64,000 nt of DNA from Ashinkailepas kermadecensis (GCA_034440615.1 JAOTOM010005100.1:194501-258500), one strand, 5' to 3'. Counted from the stretch's first letter, positions 9,246-22,834 are shown. The notes: generated from the sequence alone by a model not told the origin. A program made the numbers and translations.

Positions 9246-11602
9246 CCCAAAACTCTACTTAAAATCGATGGCAAAGCCATCGAACAGGTGAAATGCTTCA
9301 AGTTCTTAGGAGTGCATTTAGGCGAAAAACTCAGTTTCAACACCCACATCACCTCCATCTCGAAGCGATGCGCGAAGCGCGTCAACATACTACGTGCACT
9401 TGCAGGCACAGGCTGGGGCGGAGACAGGAAAACACTACTGCGACTGTACACATCAATCATACGACCCATCCTAGAATACAACAGCATCATTTTTTCCACC
9501 ATTTCAGAAAGCCAGAGCCGAAACTTAGAAATCATCCAAAACGGCTGCATCCGAGCAGCCACAGGTGCCCTCAGCACCATACCGATAGCCAGTCTTCTAG
9601 TGGACTCAAACACGCCCCCACTCCACGCCCGGGGGACACAACAGCTGTGCCGCTACCACATCAAAATCAAATTCATTAAAAATCATCCAGCACAGCGCTG
9701 CTTTACGCCTGACAGATACGACAAGAGCCGATTTGCGCGCAAACTTCCACCATGTAGCATTCAAATTTCCACGGCTCTCTCAGACCTTAACTTCGCAATG
9801 CCATCCACTGCAACTCGACCGCCCACTAGGCCATTCTGGACTTTCCGTCAACCAAAGGTCGAGTACTTGCTCTCCGAGAAGAAATCCACTATCACATCGG
9901 CGGAAAATCTTGGCCTCTTCCACAAGTTCGCCGATGACAACAAACACAAGTCACTCGTATTCACGGATGGGTCGAAACACGAGGCAAAGGTAGGCATCGG
10001 CATCACTGGACTAGGTCTCAGACTTTCCAAGCGTCTACCGGATAACTTCTCCATTTACTCCGCTGAAGCAATGGCCATTCTGGCCGCTTCACCATTCTCA
10101 TGAGACGTAAAGCTAGAAACGTAGTAATTTGCTCAGACTCCAAATCTGTCCTCCAGTCAATTAGCAACACCCGCGACTGTCCACATCACTTCATTGATAG
10201 AATCCAACAACTATTACGTAACGTAAACATGAACTATTCCTTCCTCTGGATTCCGGGCAACGCCAACATCCCAGGTAACGAATAAGCAGACCGGCTCGCA
10301 AAGCAAGCCTTAGCATTGAACACTTACCCTAGCGTGGAATATTCGGTAGACGACTGCAAAGCACTCCTACAACGCCACATTCGCAAACATCAACAGAACA
10401 CATGGACACAACACAACTCAACACAACACAAATCCAACCACACCCACGCAATCAAGCCAACAATAGGTATATGAAACACATCAAATCAATCTCACCGACA
10501 CAAAGAGGTCATCCTCACTAGACTTAGAACTGGTTGCACAAAACCAACACAGCCTCAATTAGAGGGTGACCAATATACAACACCGCACTGCGGCACCTGC
10601 AACACCACGTTAAGCATATGCCATATCCTGCTAGACTGTAGTAGCTTTAGCTCTCAAAGACAACCACTTAAGGCATTCTGCCAAAAAAAGGGCATCACCC
10701 TATCGCTTCCATCGCTTCTCGGTGACAAGCACCCAGAACTCCTTCAATTGCTATTTGAATATCTGTATGCCACAAAACTAGCAGGAGCACTGTAGGCACC
10801 ATACCGCCAACACTCACATCAACTCGCAATGCATGACCGCGAAACACTCGGAAGAAACACGTAAATAGCCTTCCCCGCATGGCGTCGGACGTACATGAGC
10901 CGATTTGCTTCTCAATTAGAAATAAATGGCTACCTAGCGGTGACGTCGGAAGTAGATGAGTCGACTTGCTTTGGGAAAAAATAAACAACAAATTAAACTT
11001 AAAAATTAGCATAACGTAAAACGACTACCCAGAGGAGCCATCGGACGTAGATGAGCCGATTTGCCTAGCAACTCATAACGTAAACCCAGAGGTACAGCGG
11101 ACGTAAAAGAGCCGAATTGCAAAACACCGTACTAACCCAACTGACAACCCTGCATGGCATGCTTAGACTAACCCGCTACTAACAACTAACACGCGGCGGC
11201 CGGCGTGATAGGCGGTGTGAACAATTGCCTCCTTGTTTGCACGGTAAAGATTCCTCGGTGCTCTTCGATAAGAGTAAGCTAAAGCCGGCACCCTGGCAAA
11301 ATCAACTTCTCGTCACTCTCCAAACATCCCCACCCCCACCCAAACTACAAATTATTTTGTGGAGGAGTAAAGTAAAACTAAACCATTTAGACATCAGGGA
11401 GCTGTCCTCAACCCAGGCCCCCGCCTTCAGCACCTAAAATATCACGCAAACTAACGTAAAATTCCTTAACGTAAATATCCACTTGCCTGCACCTTGATCA
11501 CAAACGCTCGCTTTATAGACAGACATGTAACGTAGTCGCTTTAAAGGCGGCGCAAATGACCTTTATGATCCGGCACGCCTAAAAAAATCACTCCCCCCCC
11601 CC
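9246..11602 (+). mobile_element. LINE copy A', 3' half with RNase H (same family as copy A)
   Basis: 5'-truncated at CCCAAAACTCTAC. It encodes the RT thumb (FKFLGVHLGEKLSFN, IIRPILEYNSI), then an RNase H domain. The RNase H signatures are FTDGSK (first Asp, about 9,962), YSAEAMAIL (Glu), CSDSKSVLQS (Asp, about 10,135) and FLWIPGNANIPGNE, where the usual WVPGH has Asn for His. A stop (TAA) follows NE. The tail has a Cys/His cluster (GTCNTT...CHILLDC) and ends LLFEYLYATKLAGAL, stop at about 10,794. A frame change lies near 10,085-10,105. The 3' UTR runs to an A-run and ATCACTC plus a C-run at about 11,600. It is inverted relative to copy A, so the two flank cyclase exons 8-10. Confidence 0.88.
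10881..11124 (+). repeat. Four spaced repeats in the LINE 3' UTR
   Basis: A unit of the form CGGACGTAGATGAGCCGATTTGC occurs four times, starting near 10,886, 10,946, 11,042 and 11,100, with variable spacers. The last unit lies at the junction where copy A has its RNase H deletion. Such 3' UTR repeats may be part of the reverse-transcriptase recognition structure; that is inference. Confidence 0.7.
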
Positions 11603-13894
<2,292 letters not shown>

Positions 13895-14045
13895 AACGTA
13901 TTCATTCCCTTTAGCCGCTCTGACTGCACATCATTACTGGCATGTATGTCGCCATGCACCCGACCTCCCTGACACAGACGTCACCCCTTTCTCGTACCGC
14001 CTCAAGATTAAGTGCAACACGTCAAATTGTCAAATTTCAAACTAT

Positions 14046-14152
14046 GACAGGTGTCACGCTGTGTCACCTATCACCTGTGCCACATGTGACACCTGTGCCA
14101 CATGTGTCACCTGCGTCGCCTGTGTCACCTGCGTCACCTTTGTCGCATGTCT
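14046..14152 (+). repeat. 9/18-bp minisatellite (left arm)
   Basis: Repeats of GTGTCACCT and GTGCCACAT type, about eleven units, translated in one frame as alternating TC(V/A)-like triplets. The mirror copy is at about 45,622-45,728. No gene is implied. Confidence 0.75.
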
Positions 14153-14324
14153 GGACCTCCTCGTCCTTCCCGGCTCACAGCCCTCCCGCTGAACTTGGTC
14201 AGTACAATCGTTGGGATTTGCCCTCGTTCGTAAAAAAGATGCTTCGCTGTGATGACAGCTTTCGCACGAAGGGTGGGCAGGGCTGGAATGAGACCTAGCC
14301 AGATAAAACCCAAGATTGTCTCTT

Positions 14325-14412
14325 AATCTGTCTCGGGCAGAAGCTCAGTTCTTGTTCAGTCCTTGCTTGGATGGGTGACTAAGTGGAACCAAGTCCGCGT
14401 CTTCCAAACCTT
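14325..14412 (+). repeat. 5S rRNA-like segment (left arm)
   Basis: It contains CTTGGATGGGTGAC preceded by GAAGCTCAG and GTTCAGTCC, and followed by a GGAACCAAGT phrase. These recall the box C region and 3' half of 5S rRNA (GAAGCTAAG ... TTAGTACTTGGATGGGTGAC ... GGGAA). The 5' half is not recognisable, so a 5S-derived SINE or pseudogene is more likely than a gene. It is conserved in the right arm. Confidence 0.4.
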
Positions 14413-15163
14413 TAAGGGCTCCTTCGAATTTGTGCTCCTTGAAGATGACAAGCCGCTTATTGTGTTCCTTATCACAGCACGAGACAGGCGAAGGGCACCC
14501 TCCCCACTCCTCTCCCTGGCCTGGCATCGCCCCTTCGCGGAAATAGTACCTCTCTCTCCAAAGCAAAATTAGTTCCTTTTTTCTCCATACAGGTGTTATT
14601 ACCGATTAATTACTTCCACTGACCTCTTGATCAAAACTTTCAGAAATTTAAACTTTATCAAAATCGATTGCAACCAAAGTTCGTGTTTCAACCATGATTA
14701 ATGCATTTTATCGCCTTATTGCAAGGCTGTTGTTAATCAACTTGCAAGCAAAACGAAGCACGGACCAATACAATTTACGCCTGTTGAGATGGATTCGATG
14801 ACGAAGATTTGCTGAAGCCTCGACAGGCAAAGCCTTCAACATCTCCCATGATCGGTAGTGGAACGCGTATGTTGCGTACATTGTGCGGATGAAGTACTCT
14901 ATGTGGATGAGACACTGTGAAGGTGGGATGACTGCGCAGGTGAACTAACACTATGACGTCCAAATAAAGTTGTACGGAAAGATCACAGCCGTACATAGGT
15001 TGGATTATGTTCTGAGGGTGAGATAACATTATCACGGTCAGTGGGCGATGGGTGGGTGAAGTAACGCTGTGTCACTGGCATGTGTCGTGCGGGTGAGATA
15101 GTGTTGTGCGCTGTAAAAAGACGCCGTGTGCGCTTGGCATAGGCAACGTCTCTGTCACGCCAG

Positions 15164-15337
15164 ATCCGAACCGGCTGCCGCATCATGAACCCGACCACCG
15201 GTCGCGGCAAGCAGCTGCACCTGATCCAGATACTGCTGCTGCCCGTAATTCCGATCATGGCGCTCATCACGCAGAACGCGATTTGCATGATGGACGCGCT
15301 GAAGCACCAGCAATATATGCCGAAGAGCATTGATCAG
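15164..15337 (+). pseudogene. NIT-type guanylate cyclase copy B, exon 1 (first transmembrane segment)
   Basis: The 174-base exon is open in phase 0, with acceptor CACGCCAG/ATC and donor GATCAG/GTGGGC. It encodes IRTGCRIMNPTTGRGKQL, then a hydrophobic segment IQILLLPVIPIMALITQ, then NAICMMDALKHQQY and PKSIDQ. This is the cytoplasmic N-terminal end and first membrane helix that precede a NIT ectodomain. The Met at residue 8 could be a start if no upstream exon is used. The right-arm copy differs by His/Asp near the helix (KQLHL versus KQLDL). It is called a pseudogene because the rest of this copy is broken. Confidence 0.75.
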
Positions 15338-16346
15338 GTGGGCGTCATGTCACCTCATTAAGAACAGAAAGGCTGCACGATCGAGGCTCAGCTACCGCTT
15401 TAAGAATTGCACCATCCGCGATCAGTCCGTGTGTGATGCTGAATGGTCTCAGCGGTATAATGTTTTTTAAGAAGATAGCCATGGTGTTTTCGTTCTTGAT
15501 CGGATGAGTGGCAGGCATGTGCTTGGTGGCCGAGGCATTAAAGTACTGACTGTCAACGCATGTTATGTGTCCATGGCCCACTGCGATATGACATGCCAAT
15601 GTGGCATGGACATATAACAAATAAGAAGTAATAATGGAAACATAAAAGAAGTAAATAAATGGAAAATTAAAAGCCGGATTCAACATAATGTCATATCAAT
15701 CCGCATTACACAGTTGATTTTCAAGACGGAAAATATCTGGGTACCACTGCACTCAGTCCTCTTACTCATATGTGTATGTGAATGCATTAATTTCAGCAGC
15801 GAAAGATTCTGGAAGCGTGCCGCCTGTCTCGGTCGAGACAGCTGGAACAAGTCGCGTGTCCCCGCTATGTTTCTGGCTGGAAAACAAATCGGGATATACC
15901 GACAAGCATAGGTACCTACAACATGCAACACAATATCCAAATCATGTATATTCCCGAATTATATACAGAACAATTTTTAAGGTGGTAAAGAGATTTAATC
16001 AATATTAAGCTGGGTAACGTTGGCCACCTTTGGCCGTGGCGCTTGACTGAGCCACCGATTACAAGTCAACACTTCGCTTTCCCTTATTTGAAGAAGTATG
16101 TGAATGGTGTAGTTGTAGTAGCAGTCTTAGTTATCACGGAAGTGCCAATTTATTAACTCCGGATTCCAAGCACTTATCGATTGATTAAGTTGAACTATCG
16201 AAAATGCAAGCGTAATAACATGCCGAACCTTTGCTGCTATGAGCTGAGCGACAGATGTACATTCGTGGATAATTTGCGTGAAGAAAATAGCAGCTTTACG
16301 CTGTCTTGATGCCAAAAGCGAGTGTTCAACGTTAAAAAAATATTTC

Positions 16347-16512
16347 ACCACAATTCAGCACCGACGACGAACTGTTCCAGAACAAGATTCTCTTCCGGGC
16401 CCGACTGGATGACTTCCGAAACAAAGTCGTCAACTTGGATTTCGACGAGACGTACTCGATAAAAGCGAGCATTACGTTTTATAATGAAGCCAACTATATA
16501 TTTGTGGACCAG
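16347..16512 (+). pseudogene. Cyclase copy B, exon 2, 5' half deleted
   Basis: Only the last 55 codons remain (STDDELFQNKILFRARLDDF, then DETYSIKASITFYNEANY and IFVDQ), with donor GACCAG/GTGAGA. A deletion of about 270 bp relative to the right arm has removed the acceptor and the first half, including the hallmark NIT start MTEALQSERAE. The junction falls in a short shared phrase (ACCA/CAATTCAGC), suggesting microhomology-mediated loss. Copy B therefore cannot make an intact NIT domain. Confidence 0.85.
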
Positions 16513-16883
16513 GTGAGAAGTGCGCAGCAGTAGAGTGGCTCACGTCACTGACTGCTCAGGTTTTGAAAGTGGTTAAGTTGGCTGCATTCCTTTGGGATAC
16601 TGCACAGGATCGTCCTAATTAGCATGATTGAACATCTTTAATCTGCTTCAAGTTCAGTGCTGACCCCCGTGCATGATACATTTCCTACGTTTTGCCGGAG
16701 GATGCACTTAGTGACCTGAATCGGACATCACTCTTGCAACTTGGAATGCACGCAGGCCAGCGCAACTTCCTTCTCGCAATGGCGATAAAATGTACTCACA
16801 TCCGAAGAAGTCGGTTCTCATTCTTTTTCTGCTTTTCGCCTCCGTGTGGCTCAGCCTCACCCGGCGGACATCTGCTTCCCCAG

Positions 16884-17116
16884 CTGACGCGGGATATCAA
16901 GGAGAAGGACGCTAGCGGAGTGTGGCGGCTGTTGCTCACCTATAAGTGCATGATCCGCGCCATCGAGCACCTGGGCATCAGCATGGTGTTCGGAGAGCAG
17001 TACTACGGCAAGGGCGAGCTTGACCAGAGCAGCTACATCGAGTTCGTCGTCAACGACGCGCTCGGGTAGGACTTCCTCAACCAGTCGCAGAACTTTGTCT
17101 ACTGGATCAAGGATAG
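16884..17116 (+). pseudogene. Cyclase copy B, exon 3, NIT domain with in-frame TAG
   Basis: The 233-base exon has acceptor CTTCCCCAG/CTG and donor GATAG/GTGCGT. It reads DIKEKDASGVWRLLL, then MIRAIEHLGISMVFGEQYY and SSYIEFVVNDALG, then TAG (17,067-17,069), then DFLNQSQNFVYWIKD. The spacing of Glu/Gly/Tyr residues (IEHLG...GEQYY) fits the second helical part of NIT domains. The frame continues perfectly after the stop, so this is a substitution rather than a frameshift. The same TAG is in the right arm. Confidence 0.85.
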
Positions 17117-17529
17117 GTGCGTGCACAAATGGTGTTCACGTCCCTTTGATAGATGCATTTATTTCAAGTCAGCTCTTACCTTCTTATGGTAATTAGTTTG
17201 TGTACTTGACTTGAAATACCAATCAATTATCGTAACGGAGCTGAATGTTCTAAACTTATTCTGAAAGTAACCGATGAAAATCCGTCTGTGTATTGTGCTT
17301 GCTATGGAATCGTACGTCTGCCTAGTACAATACTTATGAGGGTGCCACATGAATACCATTTATGCATTGTGTAGCCTGCATACAGCAAGGTGCATATGCT
17401 ATATGACAATCTTACACATGTGCAAATTTACGTATGTCGTAAATGAGTCTGCTTCTCTATGAGCACGCATCTCATCGAAAGGAGCAATCAGACACACAGT
17501 TTATAGCGCATGAACGGCGTGCTTGCAAG

Positions 17530-17697
17530 TACATGGTGGTCCAAGGACTTCTACCCATGGTACTCAAACATCACTCGACGACGTTTGGAAATATTGATGG
17601 GGAAGAAAATTAAACCCGACTTCAACAAAGCCACCGAGTACTTTTACGCAATGCTCGGTTACCTGGATGCCCTGAAGAACATCCAGGTCGAGCTAAG
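17530..17697 (+). pseudogene. Cyclase copy B, exon 4 (end of NIT domain)
   Basis: Acceptor TTGCAAG/T and donor CTAAG/GTTAGT. One base completes the codon from exon 3; then TWWSKDFYPWYSNITRRRL, EILMGKKIKPDFN, and ATEYFYAMLGYLDALKN with IQVEL. 55 full codons and two bases remain, in phase with exon 5. In this arm CCAAGG keeps the frame, whereas the right arm has CCAGG. Confidence 0.7.
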
Positions 17698-18131
17698 GTT
17701 AGTACAACGTGATATGCTCCGCAATGCAATCTCATTCGGGTCGATGCGCTCTGAGCCCCAAAAACTAGTCAAAATAGCCTGAATGCCTCGTGTCGTACAG
17801 CTAATCAATATCGTATACACGCATCAAGGGCTAGATATATACGGAAATAAAAAGCTGCCAATAACACGTACCCAGTTCTACATGCACATTCAATAAAACA
17901 ACTTAGGTTCTCTTCCCATATTACATGGTATTATTGGTTAAGCTATACAAGCATATGGAGTATGACATAAAAATACGTTCTTCCTATTTTGTTCTTTGGA
18001 ATGTTCTTCCACAGCGGTTGGCAGTGATGCACGTGTTTGAGCAAACACACTCAATGTGCCTTGGAAATAATTTAGTTGCATTGGACAACAATAATTTTCC
18101 TGATTGCCTTTGTGTCCGCCCTGTTCCACAG

Positions 18132-18273
18132 AGACCGTGCGGCAAAGCTGATCATGACTGAGCTGCGAAACTTTAAAAGTCAGATGCTTCTGGGCATGGG
18201 CGTGTTGGGTACTGTGCTGATCATCTCGCCCATTATCGTCCTTCTGGTCCTCATGCTAACCAGGACACTTCAG
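18132..18273 (+). pseudogene. Cyclase copy B, exon 5 (second transmembrane segment)
   Basis: The acceptor is TTCCACAG/A. One base completes Arg, then DRAAKLIMTELRNFKSQM, then the hydrophobic segment GVLGTVLIISPIIVLLVLM, then LTRTLQ. This is the juxtamembrane helix and second membrane helix that link the NIT ectodomain to the cytoplasmic HNOBA/cyclase part. The exon ends in phase 0 at CAG/GCAGGT, which would be a GC-AG type donor. The alternative GT four bases later gives the wrong phase for exon 6. Confidence 0.8.
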
Positions 18274-18384
18274 GCAGGTCCGCTGGTTATGTTCATGTGG
18301 TTCTGGTACGCATGTAGACCAGGACACTCGAGTGAGTTAGCTGGTCATCTTCACGCGATCCTGCTGTTCCGTATAGTAATCAGG

Positions 18385-19170
18385 ACATAAAGTCATCAAG
18401 TCATAGTGTTCAGACTTAATAAAAGCCACAAGAGCCCATCCAGGTTAAGTCTGTAAAGGGAAGGTGCCATAACCCTGGCAAAAAGACACTCATCACCCCA
18501 ACCAACATCACATTCCTAATTCCAAAGAAACCATCCACCAACATCCCACACACCCATCAATGCCTATCTACCTTTCCTGTCCAGCCATATTCACTCGATC
18601 TCGCAAAACACACACGTGGCTTGAGTGCCCTACAAATAGTTTTCAAACTCCATCCATGCCTGCTTATTACTATATATACACACCACTAATTAAGACTAAA
18701 AAACAAGATCTCCCAGCCTAAAAATATTGTCCACCCTATTTTTGAATACATTCAATGAGGGACTCCCCACGCCGTCAGCAGGCAGCCTATTCCACCGATC
18801 AACAATCCTTTGACTTAAAGACCTTAAAGACCTGTTGCCTCTGAACTGCCCTACACCTCGATTTGTCTAACCTGAATTGATAATCCCTATGTGATACTCT
18901 AAATACAAGGGCATCATTCAGATCGACCTGATCTAGCCCTTTAACGATTTTATGCATTTCGATGATATCACTCTCTAATCTCCTCTACTTGAGTGAGTAC
19001 ATATCCACTGTCATAAGCCTTTTCTTATATTCTAAGTTACCTAATCCACTGATGAGTCCAGTGGTTTTGCGCCGCACTCTTTGTGACATTCCTATAGCTT
19101 TTTTTTTATAAGTAAGAGCTTCATGTCTGTACAGAATATTCTAAGTGGCGTCGCACATTGGCTAAGTACA
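18385..19170 (-). mobile_element. CR1/L2-like LINE, 3' end (left arm)
   Basis: The minus strand encodes the degraded C-terminus of a CR1/L2-type ORF2: EALTYKKKAIEMS, then LISGFGNLEYKKRLM, MYSL followed by a stop, then IIEMHKIVKGLDQVDLN and ALVFRVSH. The tail, with IVDRWNRLP as in the right arm, follows before a 3' UTR. The UTR ends in short CATAAAGT/CATCAAGT-like tandem motifs near 18,385-18,400, as expected for this clade. Several frameshifts are present. It lies in the intron after exon 5 and antisense to the cyclase. The same insertion is in the right arm, so it predates the duplication. Confidence 0.75.
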
Positions 19171-19280
19171 GTTTTTCATGACTCCTTGCTCTTATACCTC
19201 ACACTCCTATTAATAATTATCAGTATTCTGATTGACCTGTTCCTAGCTGAGATACATAGATTTTCTGCTTTAAGGTCATT

Positions 19281-19998
19281 TTAAACTAACACACCGAAAT
19301 TTCTTTCCTTTATGGAAGTTTCCTTCCTAATAATCACAATAATCGTGACGTCCATTGCCTCCTGCTTTGATACAAATATGAATTTGATGCAGCTGGCTAG
19401 CTTGTGCGACAGATACCCAAATGTGTCCTCCGCCGTTAGTATCTGGTTGTTAAGCGGGAGCTTGAGGCTCTCTTGAGCCGAGGGACGCTTGGCTGTGCCC
19501 CCGATGCCGTCGCAAGCGCCCTTGCCATGAGGTGTGGCAAAAAAGCCACTTACAGGATACCACAAAATCTGCATGCATGCCTGCATGCTCTTTGGTCTAT
19601 ACTGTTTCTGCGAGTGCACAGCGATGCGTGTTCATCCACTGTTTGTACATAATCTCATTATCCATGTCATCATCTGGGGCTAAATCACCTTCACTCTCTT
19701 CTCCTGATTTGTCCGCGAGGAGGTTCATCACCCAATTTTCACCAGGGCAGTCCTCACAGTTGTGCATCATGCAATCACGTTTTTCCGTGCCACATGCAGC
19801 GTGATCGAGGAGGTGACGGTATTTGAGACCGGGAAGGCCAAGAGCGGATATGAGCAGTTTTGGGTTTTGATGATATGTGCATATGCACACTGAGTACGTC
19901 CCATTGCTGCCTGCCAAGACGCAATGCTTCGGGCGAAGGGCAGCAAAGGTTAAGAAGCCGGTGCGAGGGTTTTCAGAGTTCTGCTTGTATAGATCTGA
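19281..19998 (-). pseudogene. Remnant of a transposon-associated invertebrate gene family (PHGKGACDGIGG type), left arm
   Basis: The minus strand encodes a piece with LYKQNSENPRTGFLTF, LRPKHCV, SVCICTYHQNPKLL, a Cys cluster (DCMMHNCEDCPG) and DDMDNEIMYKQWMNTHRC. One frame away comes FFATPHGKGACDGIGGTAKR and QILTAEDTFGYL. I recall this order from a large multicopy family of uncharacterised invertebrate proteins. The stretch that normally lies between the Cys cluster and the HGKG motif is missing, so the gene is internally deleted as well as frameshifted. Its 5' side is cut off at 19,998 by the 1.74-kb left-specific segment. The molecular role is unknown to me. Confidence 0.6.
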
Positions 19999-21735
19999 CC
20001 TTGTCCCGCTCCTCTGTTCACCGCGCTCGAGTGAAGAACAGAGAGGAGATCGCGGCTTCGCTGACCCGGGGCACGGAAGTACCCTTGGTCCTCCACTGGG
20101 ACGGGAAGCTCCTCCCTAACATCACGGACGGCAAATCCCTGGAGGAGAGGATCGCAGTCTTGGTCACTGGGGAGGACACGGAGGAAATCCTGGGCGTCCC
20201 CGTCTCCGCTGACGGAACAGGAAGAGCCGTGGCCGAGACAGTCTTGAAGCTTGTCCGGGAGAACGGCCTGGAAACCCGCATCATCGGCATGGGGTTCGAC
20301 ACCACGGCGTCCAATACTGGCCTCGTGCAAGGGGCGTGTACGCGGATCGAGGGGGAGCTTCACCGTCCCCTGCTCTGGTTGGCGTGCCGGCACCATGTCT
20401 ATGAGGTTGTGCTGAAGGACGTCTTCAAATGCTGCCACGGTCCTTCTTCTGGCCCGGACATTGCCCTCTTCAAGAGGCTGCAGACACGATGGCCATTCAT
20501 CGACCAGAGCAAAGTCAAGCCCTTGGACACCGACTCCTTGTCGGCCGAGCAGGACACCCGACGGTAGTCCATGATCAACCTCCTGCGCCAGCTCTTGGAG
20601 GCTGGATCTTATCCGCGCGAAGACTACCAAGAGCTGATCCAGCTCTGTCTCGCGTTCCTGGGCGGTGACATGCCAAAGTCCTTCAGGGTTCCTGGCGCTT
20701 ACCACATGGCCCGCTGGATGTCGAAGGGGATTTACGCCATCAAGATCATGCTCTTCTCCGACCAGCTCGAACTGACCCGTCGGGAAGAGGAGGGAATGAT
20801 GCAAGTGTCGCTGTTCGTGGCGATGGTGTACATGAAGTACTGCAACGAAGCGACCATTGCCGCCCACGCCCCGAAGAACGACAAGGACTTCATCCAAGAC
20901 ATCGCGGACTACGGGGATCGGAGCGTAGCCGCCGTCGCCGACCGTGCCATGCGCCGACACCTGTGGTACCTGTCGGATGACATGGTCGGGCTGGCGCTCT
21001 TCGACGAGAGAGTGGATGAGAGGGAGAAGATCGCCATCGTCCAGGCCATGAAGACACGACCGGAATTAAAGAACAGCTCACGACGACTTCAGGGAAAGAA
21101 TCTCAACCTGCAGGGGCCACTTTCCACTTGGGCAACGGTCCGATCGTCGAACCTCATCAAAGGCCTTCTGGGAGGGCAGACCTTCCTCGACGAAGATGTG
21201 GCGACCTGGCCATCCAACCCCCTGTATCAGCTGGCCCGGAAGCGGGTTGCCACCCTCCCTGTGACCAACGACGTGGCCGAGCGTGGCATCGCCCTCGTAA
21301 AGCGATTCCTCAATCAGCGGACCAAGAGCGAGGAACAGACGCAGTTCCTCCTGAGGCCAGTCCCGCTCCACACACGGGCGGTGCCGAAAAAGACAAAGGA
21401 GCAGCTGAAGACCAAGGTGGTCAAGGACGTCTAAGACAGCTGAAGAGGTGGTGAAGGGGCCCTTCCGTGGTCTGGGACTTATTAGCTGATGTTCTCTGTT
21501 ATTATTATTTTGTCTCTGACCCTCAAGTCTTAGAATAAATTACCTTCTCGTTTTCCCCCTTTTTCTATCTTTCGTGATGTTTTCTCTAGAGAAGCAATCA
21601 TTTTGTGCTACCAGAAAATATGGACCGATTTTGATGAAACTTTTTCTGAATCATTTCCATACATGTACGAGCAAGGGCGAAGTGTGCTGGTATCGATACC
21701 GCCAAGTTGGATTTTCACTATATAGACTTGGGACA
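19998..21735 (+). mobile_element. Left-arm-specific insertion carrying a transposase-like gene
   Basis: Between AGATC (19,998) and AGTGAGCAC (21,735) the left arm has 1.74 kb absent from the right arm, which has about 210 bp of the original gene instead. The segment holds one long open frame, interrupted once, in high-GC sequence unlike its AT-rich surroundings. I could not identify clean terminal repeats or a target duplication, so part of the ends may be deleted. Confidence 0.6.
20010..21434 (+). pseudogene. hAT-like transposase-related protein, one in-frame stop
   Basis: One frame runs from about 20,010 to 21,434 with a single TAG (20,565-20,567) in an otherwise open reading frame of about 470 codons. 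Landmarks: VPLVLHWDGKLL, GVPVSADGTG, IGMGFDTTASNTG, WLACRHHVYEVVLK, GPSSGPDIALFKRL (then TAG), PGAYHMARWMSKGIYAIK, and near the end VTNDVAERGIALVKRF with SEEQTQFLL. The Asp-containing DTTASNTG and the C-terminal NDVAERG block recall the catalytic core and dimerisation end of hAT-type transposases. I know this as a multicopy family of uncharacterised invertebrate proteins. The N-terminus is not defined, since no Met fits the start of homology. GC-rich codon use and near-intactness suggest a recent arrival. Confidence 0.6.
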
Positions 21736-22828
21736 CCCTAGTGAGCACTGGGTCACCCAAACACGGTTCCACCCCTTGTTTGTGCCCTTCCTGAGATTTC
21801 ACTACATTCGCGGATTTTTATTTTCGCGAGGAAATAAATGGTGGTGTGAATGGCTTCTCGGGTATCGGAATGTGATTGCTATATTGTTGATGCTTCTCTC
21901 TCCTTGTAATTCATGGCAAGGCATAACTCATGAATCATCTACTACCACAATTTGGAGACATTTCTGCCATTTTGGTTAACCCTTGACCTCACGAGTTAGA
22001 ACACTTGTGTAACACAGCATTCAAGATCATATGACTAACATTATCATCCCATCACGTGCCTCGAACGACGAAAGCCTTGTATTTCAGCAATATGCAGTTT
22101 TAAATACATATTTATAAAGACCACAATAAACTAGCGCTAAAACAACCATGCATGTCTAATTTTGAACGGATATGTAGAGTTCTAGGAGCAAATCCCTGTT
22201 TTTTTTTTTTTTTTTTTTTCAAAGACAAGATATCGAACTTCATTTCTACACTTTTTGGAATTGCATTGCGACTGTCCCGAAAGGTAAAATAGGTCACGTG
22301 ACATTAGGTTACGATGTCACGTTTTCAAATTTCCATGGTACGCTTGTGATCACCAGGAGTGCTCATTCATATATTTCCATGTTAGTGTGGAGGATTGACA
22401 TTAAATGGATTTGTTAATTTTAATTACAAACAGTCGGGTCAGTCAGACATACACGAAGTGTTTTACCCTTCGTCGGAGATAACGTCATGCATGACGGTGA
22501 GCACGTAATGCGTGTGTTTTTACGTCATGAGTCACTCGCCATTTTATCCGGCAGATTCCCGGTATACGTCGTCGAAAAGAAAGGCTAATGAGCTGCTGGT
22601 TTCTGTACGATACTAGAACAAACCTTCAAACATCCGGCTGTGTACTGCATCTTTGGCACCCCAGTGCTGTTAGGAGGTCCCACAGAAGGGACTTTGTATG
22701 TTGTGTCATTGAAGAGGATGAAAGCGCTTACAAGTGCGATAAGTACTTCCTGGCACATAATACTAATGCATTACAAAAGGGTGTCTCACTTTCCGTGTCT
22801 GTTTCTGTGTCTCTCTGTCTTCTTTGCC

Positions 22829-22834
22829 ACTCTG

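Noticed and set aside
15106..15333. 75-codon frame over cyclase exon 1
   Set aside because: Wrong reading frame; the phase-0 frame gives the membrane helix and matches the exon borders.
19950..20960. 336-codon minus-strand frame (His/Val/Gly-rich)
   Set aside because: Antisense shadow of the GC-rich transposase-like gene on the plus strand, which has recognisable family blocks.
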